In this document: positions 17,048 to 26,165 of the stretch, piece by piece | Layout: every line of letters starts with the position of its first letter | Position numbering within the stretch: position 1 is the first letter of the stretch | Origin: VXYL01 sp965199875 | GTDB lineage: Bacteria; Pseudomonadota; Gammaproteobacteria; Pseudomonadales; Azotimanducaceae | Direction: 5' to 3' | Length of the DNA stretch: 64,000 bases | Assembly (NCBI GenBank): GCA_965199875.1 | Contig: OZ241346.1 | Coordinates: 1,426,001-1,490,000, forward strand | The notes under the pieces: model-generated | The model's input: the letters and a program-made list of their open reading frames with translations, nothing else | Told to the model about the DNA's origin: nothing | Database searches by the model: none | Program-made: the position numbers and the translations under genes

Positions 17048-17083
17048 TTTGAGCCGCAAAATGGAATCGCTATGGCCATTTTG
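17042..17083 (-). promoter_or_regulatory. CAAAATGG motif triplet at the start of the DUF4143 gene
   Basis: On the minus strand CAAAATGGCC occurs at 17083-17074 and again at 17051-17042, the second copy containing the start codon. The inverse CCATTTTG lies between them (17064-17057 on the minus strand), so two copies are direct and one inverted within 42 bases. The arrangement resembles an operator; binding by the gene's own product or a HTH regulator is only a guess. Confidence 0.45.
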
Positions 17084-17102
17084 CGATGGTAGGCAGTGAC
17101 CG

Positions 17103-17468
17103 TCAACTGTCGACGGCAGTGGTATCGATCTTCCGCAACGCTTTCAAGAGCGGCGGCAACTCGTCATGCACCGCACTCCAAACCAAATCGTCGTCTATGC
17201 CAAGGTAGCCGTGGATTAGGCGATTGCGCATGCCGATGATGGCGCGCCACGGAACGTCTCCGTGCGCTTCTCGCACACTCGTGGGAGTGTGCGTCGCCGC
17301 TTCGCCAAGCAGCTCCAAGTTCCGCAGCACGGCATCGTAGGTCTTGTCGTCGGCCACGAACTCGGCTTGGGTCAAGCCATCCGTGTACGCCAGAATTCGC
17401 TCGCCGAACGAGATCATGTCCGCGATGAACAGCCGCCACTCGCGGCCGGAGTCGTCCGAATCAGACAT
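17103..17468 (-). CDS. HepT-like ribonuclease toxin (DUF86, HEPN domain)
   Basis: A 121-residue all-helical HEPN protein of the DUF86/HepT family. The RNase-type motif R-x4-H is present in MRNRLIHGYLGID near residue 80. It overlaps the 3' end of the upstream nucleotidyltransferase gene by 8 bases, the standard HepT/MntA toxin-antitoxin arrangement in which MntA silences HepT by adding AMP to a tyrosine of the toxin. The GYLGID segment carries the tyrosine position expected for that modification. Family assignment is firm; activity is inferred. Confidence 0.85.
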   Translation of the reverse strand: MSDSDDSGREWRLFIADMISFGERILAYTDGLTQAEFVADDKTYDAVLRNLELLGEAATHTPTSVREAHGDVPWRAIIGMRNRLIHGYLGIDDDLVWSAVHDELPPLLKALRKIDTTAVDS

Positions 17469-17763
17469 CGATGCGGTCTCGCTCGACGTAGGGTCTCAAC
17501 TCGGGCCGCAGCGCCTTTTCCGTCACCAGATCGACGGCGCGTCCGGTGATGTCCTCCAGCCAGAACTGCAGGCCGAAGAACCGTGCGCTGGTGGCCGGCC
17601 CGTCGAACTGCACGAGCACGTCGATGTCGCTGGCTGGGGCGGCGTTTCCCCGCGCGACGGAGCCAAAGATGGACAGCCTTGCCACGCCGAAACGCTCCCG
17701 CGCCGCTGGCTTGTGGCGTCGCAGCAAACGCAGGATTTCCTCCCGCTCCCGTGCGACTGTCAT
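17461..17763 (-). CDS. MntA-like nucleotidyltransferase antitoxin
   Basis: A 100-residue minimal nucleotidyltransferase. It has the helix-strand motif SIFGSVARG followed by SDIDVLVQF, giving the GSxARG...DxD active site. It precedes the HepT-like gene with an 8-base overlap and should neutralise it by AMPylation. The ATG at 17763 places the domain at the normal distance from the N-terminus; the longer frame to 17817 adds a hydrophilic stretch with no conserved features. Confidence 0.85.
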   Translation of the reverse strand: MTVAREREEILRLLRRHKPAARERFGVARLSIFGSVARGNAAPASDIDVLVQFDGPATSARFFGLQFWLEDITGRAVDLVTEKALRPELRPYVERDRIDV

Positions 17764-17882
17764 CCTGGTCGCGTGGCGGGTCGCGCTATGTTTCGCGGCA
17801 GATCGGGCGTCCCTCATGGAAAGAGCGTAGCACCTTGCGCTTGCGCCACGATGCGACCCGTGCGGGTGGCGTGTGGCCGGCT

Positions 17883-20800
17883 ATGCTTCCGCCCATGCTC
17901 CGCGATAGAAACTGGCGCATCCGCTACACGCCGGACGACGGCGATCTGGTGCGCTTGTTCTACGTTCCGGCGCTGCAGGACGCCGTGCGCTACCACCGGC
18001 TCACCGGCTACTTCAACGCCGGCGCCTTGGCGTTGGCCGCCCGCGGCATCGAAGGGCTGGTGCGCAACGACGGCCACATGCGGCTGTTGGTGGGCTGCAC
18101 GCTCGAAGCGGAGGAAATCGCCGCCATCGAGCGCGGCGAGGCGTTGCGGGAGCAGGTGGAACGGCGCTTGGCGCAGTTGCCCCTCGCGCCGCCGGATGCC
18201 GAAGCCGGCGACGCCTTGGAACTCTTGGCGTGGATGATCGGGCGCGGCCATTTGGACGTGAAGGTCGCGGTGCCCTGCAATGCGGACGGCGTGCCGGTGC
18301 CGGACGGCGCCATCTTCCACGAGAAGGCCGGCATCGTCGAAGACGGCGCTGGCGACCGCATCGCCTGGAACGGCAGCCTGAACGAGACGGCGGCCGGCTG
18401 GCAGCGCAACTGGGAGAGCGTCCACGTCTACGCCAGCTGGGAGGATACGGCCCGCGTGGAGACGGAGGAGGAGAACTTCTCCCGCCTGTGGGCCAATCGC
18501 TCGCCGCGCCTCGAAGTGCTGGACGTGCCGAGCGCCGTGCGGCAGGACCTGATGCGCTTCCTGCCGAAGGACGACGTGCCTCGGCGCCTACAGTCGGAGC
18601 CCTCAGCTGGGGAGCGCGAGGGGCCTGCCCCTCGCATGGAAGATGGGCCGGAGCGCCGCCAAGCAACGCCGCAGCCGCTGCCGCCAACACAAACGCCCGT
18701 CGATCTTCGCACCGTGGTGTGGCGTTTCATCGAACAAGCGCCGAGCCTGCCGGATGGCGGTGCGCAAGTCGGCGTCGCCACCGCCGCAGTGGATCCGTGG
18801 CCGCATCAAGCCCGCGCCTTCCAACGGATGTACATGCAGTGGCCGCCGAAGCTCCTGCTTGCGGACGAAGTGGGCCTCGGCAAGACGATTCAGGCGGGGA
18901 TGCTGCTGCGCCAGGCATGGCTGGCCGGCAAGGCCAAGCGCATTCTCATTCTTGCGCCGAAGGCGGTGCTGGCGCAGTGGCAGATCGAACTGCGCGAGAA
19001 GTTCAACCTCGATTGGCCCATCTACGACGGCAAGGGGCTGCGCTGGCTGCCATCGCGAGCGCGCCAAGTGCTGGGCGAGCCGGACTCGGCAGGTTCCGCG
19101 TGGCATGAACAGCCGGCGGTGATCGTCTCCAGCCAGTTGATGCGGCGCCAGGAGCGCGCGGCCGTTCTGCTGGAGAAGGCCGAGCCGTGGGATGTGATTG
19201 TGCTGGACGAAGCCCACCACGCCCGGCGGCGCTCCTCCGCGACGCAGGAAGACCGCCCCAATGCCCTGCTGCGGCTGATGCGGGCGCTGAAGGAACGCAC
19301 CGAAGGTCTGCTGCTGCTCACCGCGACGCCCATGCAGGTACACCCAATCGAGACGTGGGACCTGCTCGATCTGCTGGGTTTGCCGGCGGCCTGGTCGTCG
19401 GATGCATTCCTGGGGTTCTTCGAAGATGTGGAAGCGCCGAATCGGTCCGCCGAGGCGATGGAGCGGCTGGCGCTTCTGTTCCGCAGCGTGGAGCGGGCCT
19501 TCGGCGAGGTGTCCCGCGAGGAGGCGGAACGCATCACCGCGCTGTCGCGTCTGCACAGCGGCAAGCTGCTGCGGGCGCTGCGCGACGAGGCCACCATTCC
19601 GCGCCGCCAACTTACCGCGCAGGAGCGGCGAGCGGCGCTGGCGCTGATGCGCTCGAACACGCCCATTCGCCATCTGGTGTCGCGCCACACGCGGCAACTG
19701 CTGCGCCGCTATGCCAAAGCCGGGCGCTTGGGTTCGCCCATCGCCGAGCGCGACGTGGAGGATCGCTTCCTGCCCATGACGGCGGAAGAGCAGGCGTTGT
19801 ACGAGGCGGTGGAAGCCTACATCTCGAACGCCTACGACCAAGCCGCCGCCGCCGAGCGTTCCGCAGTCGGCTTCGTGATGACGGTGTACCGCCGCCGCGT
19901 CGCCAGCAGTTTCCAGGCGCTGCGGCGCACCTTCGAGCGGCGCTTGGCGGCGATGGATCAACGCGAGGCGGCGCTGCTCGAGTACGCCGAAGAGGACGCC
20001 CCGGACGACGAGCTGGCGGACATCGACGAATCCGACGACTTGGAACGCCTGGCCCGGGAAGCGCTGGTGGCCGACGAGCGCGCCCAGATCGTCGCCCTGC
20101 TCGACCGCGCCCGCGCCCTGCCGCCGGACAGCAAGCTCGCCAGCCTCAAGGCCGTGCTCGCCGAACTGCGCGAGCAGGGCTACCGCCAGGCGATGGTGTT
20201 CACCCAGTTCACGGACACCATGGACTTCCTGCGCGACGCCCTGCGGCAGGAAGCGGATGCAAGACTCATGTGCTTCTCCGGCCGCGGCGGCGAAGTGCCC
20301 GCCACGGATGGCACCACATGGCGACGGGTGGGCCGGGACGACGCCAAGCGCCGCTTCCGGGAAGGCGAAGCGGACGTTCTGCTGTGTACCGACGCCGCCG
20401 CCGAAGGCTTGAACTTCCAGTTCTGCGGCGCGGTGGTGAACTACGACATGCCGTGGAACCCCATGCGCGTGGAGCAGCGCATCGGCCGCATCGACCGCCT
20501 GGGCCAGGCGCATCCGCGCATCCGCATCGTCAACCTGCACTACGAAGGCACGGTGGAGACGGACGTCTACCGGGCGCTGCGCGAACGCATCCAGCTGTTC
20601 GAGACCGTGGTAGGGCGCTTGCAGCCGATTCTGGCGCGGCTGCCCGGCGCCATTGCCGGCGCCGTGCTGGCCAAGACCGCCGGCGGCCCGGACGCGGCCC
20701 GGCGCAGCGCGGTGGCGGCGCTCGAACAGCAGACTGCCGAGGCGCAAACGGCTGGCTTCGACCTCGACGCCGCCGTGGACGCGGCCGAACTCGATTTGCC

Positions 20801-21101
20801 CCCGGCGCCGCCATCTCCAGTGACGATGGACGACTTGGAGCAGCTGATCGGAAGGCCCGAAATCATGCCGCCGCACGCCGAACTGCGCCCCCTCGGCCAC
20901 CGCGAATACGCCTTGCGCATGGCCGGCATGACGGACTTCGTGCGCGTGACGACGAACCCCGCGTACTACGAGGAACACGCCGAGAGCGTGGAGCTGTGGT
21001 CTCCCGGCAGCGCGGCGTTCAAAGCGCCGGAGGATCTAGGCGAAGCACCCGGTTCCGCAGAGAGCCTGCGCGCCATTCTGGCGAAGGCGCCCGGCGCTTG
21101 A
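17883..21101 (+). CDS. PLD-domain / SNF2-like helicase of the DUF499/DUF1156 defence system
   Basis: About 1072 residues. An N-terminal phospholipase-D-like nuclease domain has HEKAGIVED (H146, K148) and NGSLNE (163-168). After a linker comes a superfamily 2 helicase: LADEVGLGKTIQAG (Walker A, Lys near 334), VLDEAHHARR (DEAH at 442), LLLTATPM, and a C-terminal lobe with VFTQFTDTMDFL and QRIGRIDRLGQ. This PLD-helicase is the effector partner of the DUF1156 methyltransferase in related islands, presumably recognising and degrading unmodified or foreign DNA. Start: ATG 17883 or ATG 17895 (MLRDRNW). It is separated from DUF1156 by five genes on the other strand or unrelated, so its expression is independent here. 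Its 3' end is duplicated at 24793-24936. Confidence 0.88.
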   Translation: MLPPMLRDRNWRIRYTPDDGDLVRLFYVPALQDAVRYHRLTGYFNAGALALAARGIEGLVRNDGHMRLLVGCTLEAEEIAAIERGEALREQVERRLAQLPLAPPDAEAGDALELLAWMIGRGHLDVKVAVPCNADGVPVPDGAIFHEKAGIVEDGAGDRIAWNGSLNETAAGWQRNWESVHVYASWEDTARVETEEENFSRLWANRSPRLEVLDVPSAVRQDLMRFLPKDDVPRRLQSEPSAGEREGPAPRMEDGPERRQATPQPLPPTQTPVDLRTVVWRFIEQAPSLPDGGAQVGVATAAVDPWPHQARAFQRMYMQWPPKLLLADEVGLGKTIQAGMLLRQAWLAGKAKRILILAPKAVLAQWQIELREKFNLDWPIYDGKGLRWLPSRARQVLGEPDSAGSAWHEQPAVIVSSQLMRRQERAAVLLEKAEPWDVIVLDEAHHARRRSSATQEDRPNALLRLMRALKERTEGLLLLTATPMQVHPIETWDLLDLLGLPAAWSSDAFLGFFEDVEAPNRSAEAMERLALLFRSVERAFGEVSREEAERITALSRLHSGKLLRALRDEATIPRRQLTAQERRAALALMRSNTPIRHLVSRHTRQLLRRYAKAGRLGSPIAERDVEDRFLPMTAEEQALYEAVEAYISNAYDQAAAAERSAVGFVMTVYRRRVASSFQALRRTFERRLAAMDQREAALLEYAEEDAPDDELADIDESDDLERLAREALVADERAQIVALLDRARALPPDSKLASLKAVLAELREQGYRQAMVFTQFTDTMDFLRDALRQEADARLMCFSGRGGEVPATDGTTWRRVGRDDAKRRFREGEADVLLCTDAAAEGLNFQFCGAVVNYDMPWNPMRVEQRIGRIDRLGQAHPRIRIVNLHYEGTVETDVYRALRERIQLFETVVGRLQPILARLPGAIAGAVLAKTAGGPDAARRSAVAALEQQTAEAQTAGFDLDAAVDAAELDLPPAPPSPVTMDDLEQLIGRPEIMPPHAELRPLGHREYALRMAGMTDFVRVTTNPAYYEEHAESVELWSPGSAAFKAPEDLGEAPGSAESLRAILAKAPGA

Positions 21102-21305
21102 ACTGCGCTGTCCGCAGCCAAATGGCTCGCAGTGGTCGCGCAAGACGGCAGGCATATAGCGAAGTCGGCGAGTACCTGCGGTTCGGTGAGATGTGCGCCG
21201 CTTCCGGCATGTCTTGCGCCGACGACGACGTTTCAGGCGGCGGCGCTCATGGCGAGGTGATAGAGTGCGCGACGTATCGCGTTGGTCGGGGTTGTCGTGC
21301 GTGGA

Positions 21306-22343
21306 ATGAAGGCGGTCTTCGCTGTCGTCGCAGTAGTCGTGTTGCTGCTGGGGGCGGCGGGGTGGTTCGTCACGCACACGCGCAGCGGCCAGGATTGGCT
21401 GCTGGCGCGGACGATTCCGGCGCTCTTTGCGAGTCAGCCCGTGACGTCCTTCGACGGCTTGCGCGTCTTCCTCTGCGGCACCGCCTCGCCGCTGGTCGCG
21501 CCGGGATGCGCGCAATCCTGCGTGGCGGTCATGGCCGGCGACGATCTCTACATCGTCGACGCCGGCATGAGCGCGGCGGCCACGTTCCAGTTCAACGGCG
21601 AGACGCTCGCGCCGGCGCGCGTCCTTCTGCTGACGCACTTTCATTCGGACCACATCACCGGCATCCCGGACATCAACTTGAACTCCTGGGTCATGGGCCG
21701 GCGCCAGCCGCTTCGCGTGCTGGGACCGACTGGCGTCGAGCGCGTCGTGGGCGGCCTCAACGAAGCGTTCGCGCTGGACTACGACTATCGCGTCGCCCAC
21801 CACGGCGAAGCGTTGCTGCCGCCGGAACTGGCGCCGATGGTGGCGGAGACGATTGCGCCGGGCGTGGTGATCGAAGACGACGGCCTGGTCGTCACGGCCA
21901 TTCCGGTGGATCATCGGCCGGTGTCGCCGGCGGTTGGCTATCGGTTCGACTATCGCGGGCGTTCCGTGGTGGTGAGCGGCGACACGGTGGTCACCGACAG
22001 TCTCCGCGATGCCGCGCAAGGCGCCGATCTATTGCTCCACGACGTGCTGTCGCTGCCCATCGTCCAAGCGCTGCAGGCGGCGGCGCAGTCCGCTGGCAAC
22101 CGCGTGGCCAAGATCATGGCGGACATCCCGAGCTACCACGCCCTCGCGTCGGAACTCGGCGCCTTGGCGGAGTCCGCCAACGTAGGCCAGTTGGCCGTCT
22201 ACCACTTCGTGCCGGTGCCTCGAAACTACCTGATGGAACAAATCTATCGCAGCGAGCTGCCAAGCGACGCGGTGATGACGGTGGACGGCATGGTGTTCGA
22301 GTTGCCGGGCGACAGCCAGGAGATCCATGTCCATGCGCCGTAA
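21306..22343 (+). CDS. Membrane-anchored or exported MBL-fold metallo-hydrolase
   Basis: A 345-residue metallo-beta-lactamase-fold protein. The N-terminal segment MKAVFAVVAVVVLLLGAAGW is a signal anchor. The metal site is complete in outline: HFHSDH at 111-116, a later SGDTVVTDS, and DHRPV. The overall form resembles RNase Z/arylsulfatase-like MBL hydrolases exported to the periplasm; the substrate is unknown. ATG 21306 is chosen so that the signal segment starts at the N-terminus. It lies 204 bases after the helicase and 56 bases before a broken dehalogenase-like gene; the gap upstream holds nothing recognisable. Confidence 0.8.
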   Translation: MKAVFAVVAVVVLLLGAAGWFVTHTRSGQDWLLARTIPALFASQPVTSFDGLRVFLCGTASPLVAPGCAQSCVAVMAGDDLYIVDAGMSAAATFQFNGETLAPARVLLLTHFHSDHITGIPDINLNSWVMGRRQPLRVLGPTGVERVVGGLNEAFALDYDYRVAHHGEALLPPELAPMVAETIAPGVVIEDDGLVVTAIPVDHRPVSPAVGYRFDYRGRSVVVSGDTVVTDSLRDAAQGADLLLHDVLSLPIVQALQAAAQSAGNRVAKIMADIPSYHALASELGALAESANVGQLAVYHFVPVPRNYLMEQIYRSELPSDAVMTVDGMVFELPGDSQEIHVHAP

Positions 22344-22399
22344 ACGGGTAGCGCCGCGTCGCGGCAGTTGCCCTTGAACGCCTAAACAGAGGACGCCAA

Positions 22400-22709
22400 A
22401 TGACCAACGCGCTGCGCACCCCAGACGCCCGCTTCAAGGGCCTCGACGGCTTTCCCTACGCGCCGAACTACGTCGACGTGCCGGATCCGGACGGCGGCGC
22501 GCTGCGGATGCACTACGTCGATGCCGGGCCGCCGGAGTCCGCGCCGATCCTCTGTCTGCACGGCCAACCCACCTGGTCGTATCTGTATCGAAAGTGATCC
22601 CGCTCTTCGTGGAGGCGGACATCGCGTCGTCGCCCCGGACTTCATCGGCTTTGGCCGTTCGGTCAAGCCGACCGAACGCGCCGACTACCACCAGCAGAAG
22701 ACGGCATAG
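22400..22709 (+). pseudogene. Broken haloalkane dehalogenase-like (alpha/beta hydrolase) gene
   Basis: The start region is intact (ribosome binding site AGAGGA, ATG 22400) and encodes YVDVPDPDGGALRMHYVDAG and LCLHGQPTWSYLYRK, typical of haloalkane dehalogenase N-termini (HGxPTWSYLYRK). A stop then occurs at 22595. The protein continues in a second frame (VIPLFVEA) and then a third (GHRVVAPDFIGFGRSVKPTE), each shift explained by loss of one G from a G run. Similarity ends at about 22700, so the nucleophile and acid/base parts are missing altogether. The gene cannot give a working hydrolase. The shifts could be sequencing errors, but the truncation is not explained that way. Confidence 0.8.
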
Positions 22710-23028
22710 GGAATCGCCGCGGCGAGCCAGAGCCAAGCGGTCAGCCTCATCTTCGGTTCCCGTGGTCGATGCGTTCCATGGAACAACCGTCACGCGAGCG
22801 TGCCGCGCGGGTCGCCGTTCCCTTGAAGGAGGCGGGGCTGGGCCAAGAGGCGCCGCGAGGCTCCAGCATTGGGGCGCTTCCATGACGCGACCATAGACGG
22901 GAAGCACGCCCTTCATTTGCCGACGACTCCCACATCGGCGGAACGGCCTGCGGCGCAGCTTGCCGATGCCGGCGCACTGAACGACAATCGCGCTCAAGTG
23001 CGCTGGCGCGGGGCCGTTCAAGAACATC
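22710..23028. other. 319-base gap, no gene seen
   Basis: No patterned frame was found on either strand. It contains a 12-base palindrome GTTCCATGGAAC at 22773-22784 and probably the remains of whatever removed the rest of the dehalogenase-like gene. Confidence 0.5.
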
Positions 23029-24705
23029 GTGAAGAAGACCGGCCTGCTTCTCGGGATCGTGGCGGTGCTCGCGTTCCTGGCCTACACCTATCGACTGGAT
23101 CTCTTGCTGGCGGTCGCGCCGGTGGCCGCCAACATCCGCGATCCGATTGCGCCGCATCGGCCAGTCGCCTGGCATCAAGGGCCGGCGAAGCCCATGGTTC
23201 CGGCGAAGGAAAGGCCGCCCAACGTCGTGCTCGTCCTTGCCGACGACCTTGGCTTCAACGACATCTCCCTGCACAGCGGCGCGACGCTGCCAAGCGGAGC
23301 GCCGACCACGCCGAACATCGACGCCATCGCCGCCGGCGGCGTGGCGTTCCGCAACGGCTACGCCGCCAACGCGGTCTGCGCACCGTCTCGCGCCGCTTTG
23401 ATGACCGGGCGCTACTCGACGCGCTTCGGCTTCGAGTTCACGCCCTTCTACCGCATCGGCGTGACGATCATGGACTGGATGCAGCAAGCCAACCCGCAGC
23501 CGCTGCCGACCGTGATTCACCACGACCTCGCCGAGCAGATGACGGCAATCGGGGCGCGCGGAATGCCCGCGGACGAAATCACGTTGGCGGAGACGATGCA
23601 GGCCGCCGGCTATCAGACGGCGCACATCGGCAAGTGGCATCTCGGCGGCGAGGGCGATGCGCGGGCCGAGCGCCAGGGCTTCGACGACAGCCTGAACATG
23701 GCGAGCGGCTTGTATCTGCCGACGGATTCGGAAGAGGTCGTGAACGCGACGTTGGAGTTCAGCGCCATCGACAAGATGGTGTGGGCGTCCGTGCGCTATG
23801 CCGCCGAGTTCAACGGCGGCGGGCAGTTCGAACCGAGCGGCTACCTCACGGACTACTACACGGACGAAGCCGTGCGCGTGATCGAGGCCAACCGCCACCG
23901 GCCGTTCTTTCTCTACCTGGCGCACTGGGCGCCGCACACCCCCTTGCAGGCGAGCCGCGCCGACTACGACGCCATGGCGCACATCGACGACCACACGGCG
24001 CGCGTCTACGCCGCCATGATCCGCGCTCTGGATCGCGGCGTGGGCCGCGTGATGGCGGCGCTGCGCGACAACGGCCTCGAAGAGAACACGCTGGTGATCT
24101 TCACCAGCGACAACGGCGGCGCCCGCTATCTCGGCCTGCCGGACGTCAATCGCCCGTACCGGGGCTTCAAGCTCAGTTTGTTCGAGGGCGGCATCCACGT
24201 GCCGTTCTTCATGCAATGGCCGGCCAGAATCCCCGCCGGCTCGGTCGTCGATTCACCCGTCACCCACTTGGACATCTTCACGACAGCCGCGGCTGCCGCC
24301 GGCGCCGCCTTGCCGGAAGACCGCGAGATAGACGGCGTGGACCTGCTTCCCCACGTCCTCGGCGAGTCGCCCGAACCACCGCACCAAAGTCTGTTCTGGC
24401 GCGAAGGCCACCACCAAGCCGTCCGCCACGGCGACTGGAAACTCACCGTCGGCGAACGCGAAACCGCCAATGGCCGCGAGACCAGGCGCTGGCTCTTCAA
24501 CCTGGCCACGGACCCCACCGAACAGCAGGATCTCGCAGCGCAAGTGCCCGACAAAGTCGCGGAGCTGCAGTCCTTGCTGGACGACCACAACGCGGCCCAA
24601 GCGGAACCCCTGTGGCCAAGCGTCATCGACGGCCCGCAGCTGATCGACAAGACGGAAGCGGAGCAGTACGTTCCGGGCGACGAGTACGTCTACTGGCCGA
24701 ATTGA
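23029..24705 (+). CDS. Sulfatase (arylsulfatase type, formylglycine-dependent)
   Basis: A 558-residue sulfatase. The N-terminal MKKTGLLLGIVAVLAFLAYT is a signal anchor, so the enzyme is exported or membrane-bound. Metal-binding VLVLADDLGFND is followed by the activation motif CAPSRAALMTGR with Cys117 as the residue converted to formylglycine, then GKWHLGG and FTSDNGGAR, all features of active type I sulfatases. The GTG at 23029 is the only start that keeps the signal segment; no clear ribosome binding site is seen. A formylglycine-generating enzyme gene is not in the window. Likely substrates are sulfated organics or polysaccharides; the neighbouring MBL hydrolase and dehalogenase remnant fit a catabolic set. 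Confidence 0.88.
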   Translation: MKKTGLLLGIVAVLAFLAYTYRLDLLLAVAPVAANIRDPIAPHRPVAWHQGPAKPMVPAKERPPNVVLVLADDLGFNDISLHSGATLPSGAPTTPNIDAIAAGGVAFRNGYAANAVCAPSRAALMTGRYSTRFGFEFTPFYRIGVTIMDWMQQANPQPLPTVIHHDLAEQMTAIGARGMPADEITLAETMQAAGYQTAHIGKWHLGGEGDARAERQGFDDSLNMASGLYLPTDSEEVVNATLEFSAIDKMVWASVRYAAEFNGGGQFEPSGYLTDYYTDEAVRVIEANRHRPFFLYLAHWAPHTPLQASRADYDAMAHIDDHTARVYAAMIRALDRGVGRVMAALRDNGLEENTLVIFTSDNGGARYLGLPDVNRPYRGFKLSLFEGGIHVPFFMQWPARIPAGSVVDSPVTHLDIFTTAAAAAGAALPEDREIDGVDLLPHVLGESPEPPHQSLFWREGHHQAVRHGDWKLTVGERETANGRETRRWLFNLATDPTEQQDLAAQVPDKVAELQSLLDDHNAAQAEPLWPSVIDGPQLIDKTEAEQYVPGDEYVYWPN

Positions 24706-24792
24706 CGAGCGTTGCCGGTGTCGCACTTCCCCATCAACCGCTGCTTAAGCGCCGGCTCCTCGAGGAAGAACGCCAAGTTCATCCCTGTGGAT

Positions 24793-24936
24793 CCCGCCTA
24801 CCGCGAGGAACACGCCGAGAGCGTGGATCTGTGGTCGCCTGGCAGCGCGGTATTCAAAGCGCCGGAGAGTTTGGGCGAGGCGCCCTGTTCCGCCGACAGC
24901 CTGCGCGACATCCTGGCAAAGGCGACCGGCACTTGA
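24793..24936 (+). pseudogene. Orphan 3' end of a PLD-helicase gene (duplicate of 20958-21101)
   Basis: The last 48 codons including the stop align without gaps to the end of the PLD-helicase gene, with 122 of 144 bases equal by hand alignment; both encode REEHAES-like (EEHAESV), LWSPGSA and FKAPE segments. Upstream of 24793 the similarity fades within a few codons (KFIPVDP against FVRVTTNP). The rest of a helicase gene is absent. The remnant lies 88 bases after the sulfatase stop and marks the end of the accessory stretch that begins right after the intact helicase gene. Confidence 0.8.
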
Positions 24937-25072
24937 GCCATTGCGTGAGCGCCGTGGCCACGCAACGAATAGGATTTCGTCGCACGCCTCCAGGCGCTCT
25001 GCCGGGTCGGTTGCGTTGCGTACCGTTGCCGACCTATGCTCGCCGGCTTCAATGTTGAGCAGGAGGGGCGGC

Positions 25073-26146
25073 ATGGCACCGATTCCCAAGGGCGGTACCG
25101 TTGCGGTAACCGGCAGCGCGGGCTTCATTGGCGGCTGGGTGGTCCGTCGCCTGCTGGACAAGGGCTACCGGGTGCGCGCCTGCGTGCGCAACGCCGGCGA
25201 CCCGGAGCGCACCGGCTTCCTGAAGGCGATGCCGGGCTACGCGTCCGGGCGGCTGACGCTGCACGAGGCGGATCTGGACAACGCCGGCAGCTTCGACGAC
25301 ATCTTCGCCGGCTGCCACGGCGTCGCGCACGTCGCCCATGTGAGTTCCTACACCGACCACGACTACGTCAAGATGGTGTGCGACCATCTGGTCGAGGCGG
25401 TGAACAAGTCCAACTCGGTGACCCGGGTGGTCGTCACTTCCAGCATCGCCGCGGTGATGTCCGAAATGGACATGCAGGAGTACGTCCGCCGCCCGGTGTT
25501 CTACGAGGACCGCTACCCGGACGAGGACAATCCCCGCCGCACGCCGGATCGCCAAGGCTATTCCATGGGCAAGGTGATCGCCCAGCACGCGTTCTCGGAC
25601 GCCGCCGAGGCCAGCGGCCGGTGGGACGCCATCACCTGCTGCCCCGCCGACAACGTGGGGCCCGTCCAAAGCCCGCACCAGAAGAACATGGGGCCTTGGC
25701 AGCACAACATCGAGATGATGCTGCTCGGCGAGTACTACCAGAACGGCGTCTACCGGCCGTGGATGACGGTGGACGTGCGCGACGACGCCGACTGCCACGT
25801 CGGCCTGCTGGAGAGCGTGCAGGTGAAGAACGGCGAGCGCTACATCGCTTGGTCCACGGACGCCCGCAAGGTGGAGGACATCTGCGCGGACATCGACCGT
25901 CTGCTGCCGGAACTGGGCCACGACACGCCCGAAGTGACCGACAACTTCCCCGAGCACATCAAGGCCAGGGAAGCCAAGTACCGGGCCATCTGGGCTGGCT
26001 GCGAACTGCGCAACGACCGCGTTCGGGCGGTGACCGGCGTGTCCTTTCGGCCTCTCGACGAGTCCATTCGCGACTGCGTGGAGTCGCTGCTCTGCGTCGC
26101 CAAGGTGAAGCCGAAGCTGCGCGAGGGCTTCTCGCTGCCGGAGTAG
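25073..26146 (+). CDS. NAD(P)-dependent epimerase/dehydratase (extended SDR, dihydroflavonol/cinnamoyl reductase-like)
   Basis: A 357-residue extended short-chain dehydrogenase. The N-terminus has the dinucleotide-binding motif VTGSAGFIGGWVVRRLL; the catalytic pair is in GYSMGK (Tyr-x3-Lys) with upstream VVTSSIAAVM supplying the serine. This resembles the reductases that reduce carbonyl or CoA-ester substrates (dihydroflavonol 4-reductase and cinnamoyl-CoA reductase branch). A strong ribosome binding site, AGGAGGGG at 25061-25068, sets the ATG at 25073. It is followed by a hairpin and a VOC protein in the same direction. Substrate unknown. Confidence 0.82.
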   Translation: MAPIPKGGTVAVTGSAGFIGGWVVRRLLDKGYRVRACVRNAGDPERTGFLKAMPGYASGRLTLHEADLDNAGSFDDIFAGCHGVAHVAHVSSYTDHDYVKMVCDHLVEAVNKSNSVTRVVVTSSIAAVMSEMDMQEYVRRPVFYEDRYPDEDNPRRTPDRQGYSMGKVIAQHAFSDAAEASGRWDAITCCPADNVGPVQSPHQKNMGPWQHNIEMMLLGEYYQNGVYRPWMTVDVRDDADCHVGLLESVQVKNGERYIAWSTDARKVEDICADIDRLLPELGHDTPEVTDNFPEHIKAREAKYRAIWAGCELRNDRVRAVTGVSFRPLDESIRDCVESLLCVAKVKPKLREGFSLPE

Positions 26147-26165
26147 CCGTACCAACCCAAGGGCG

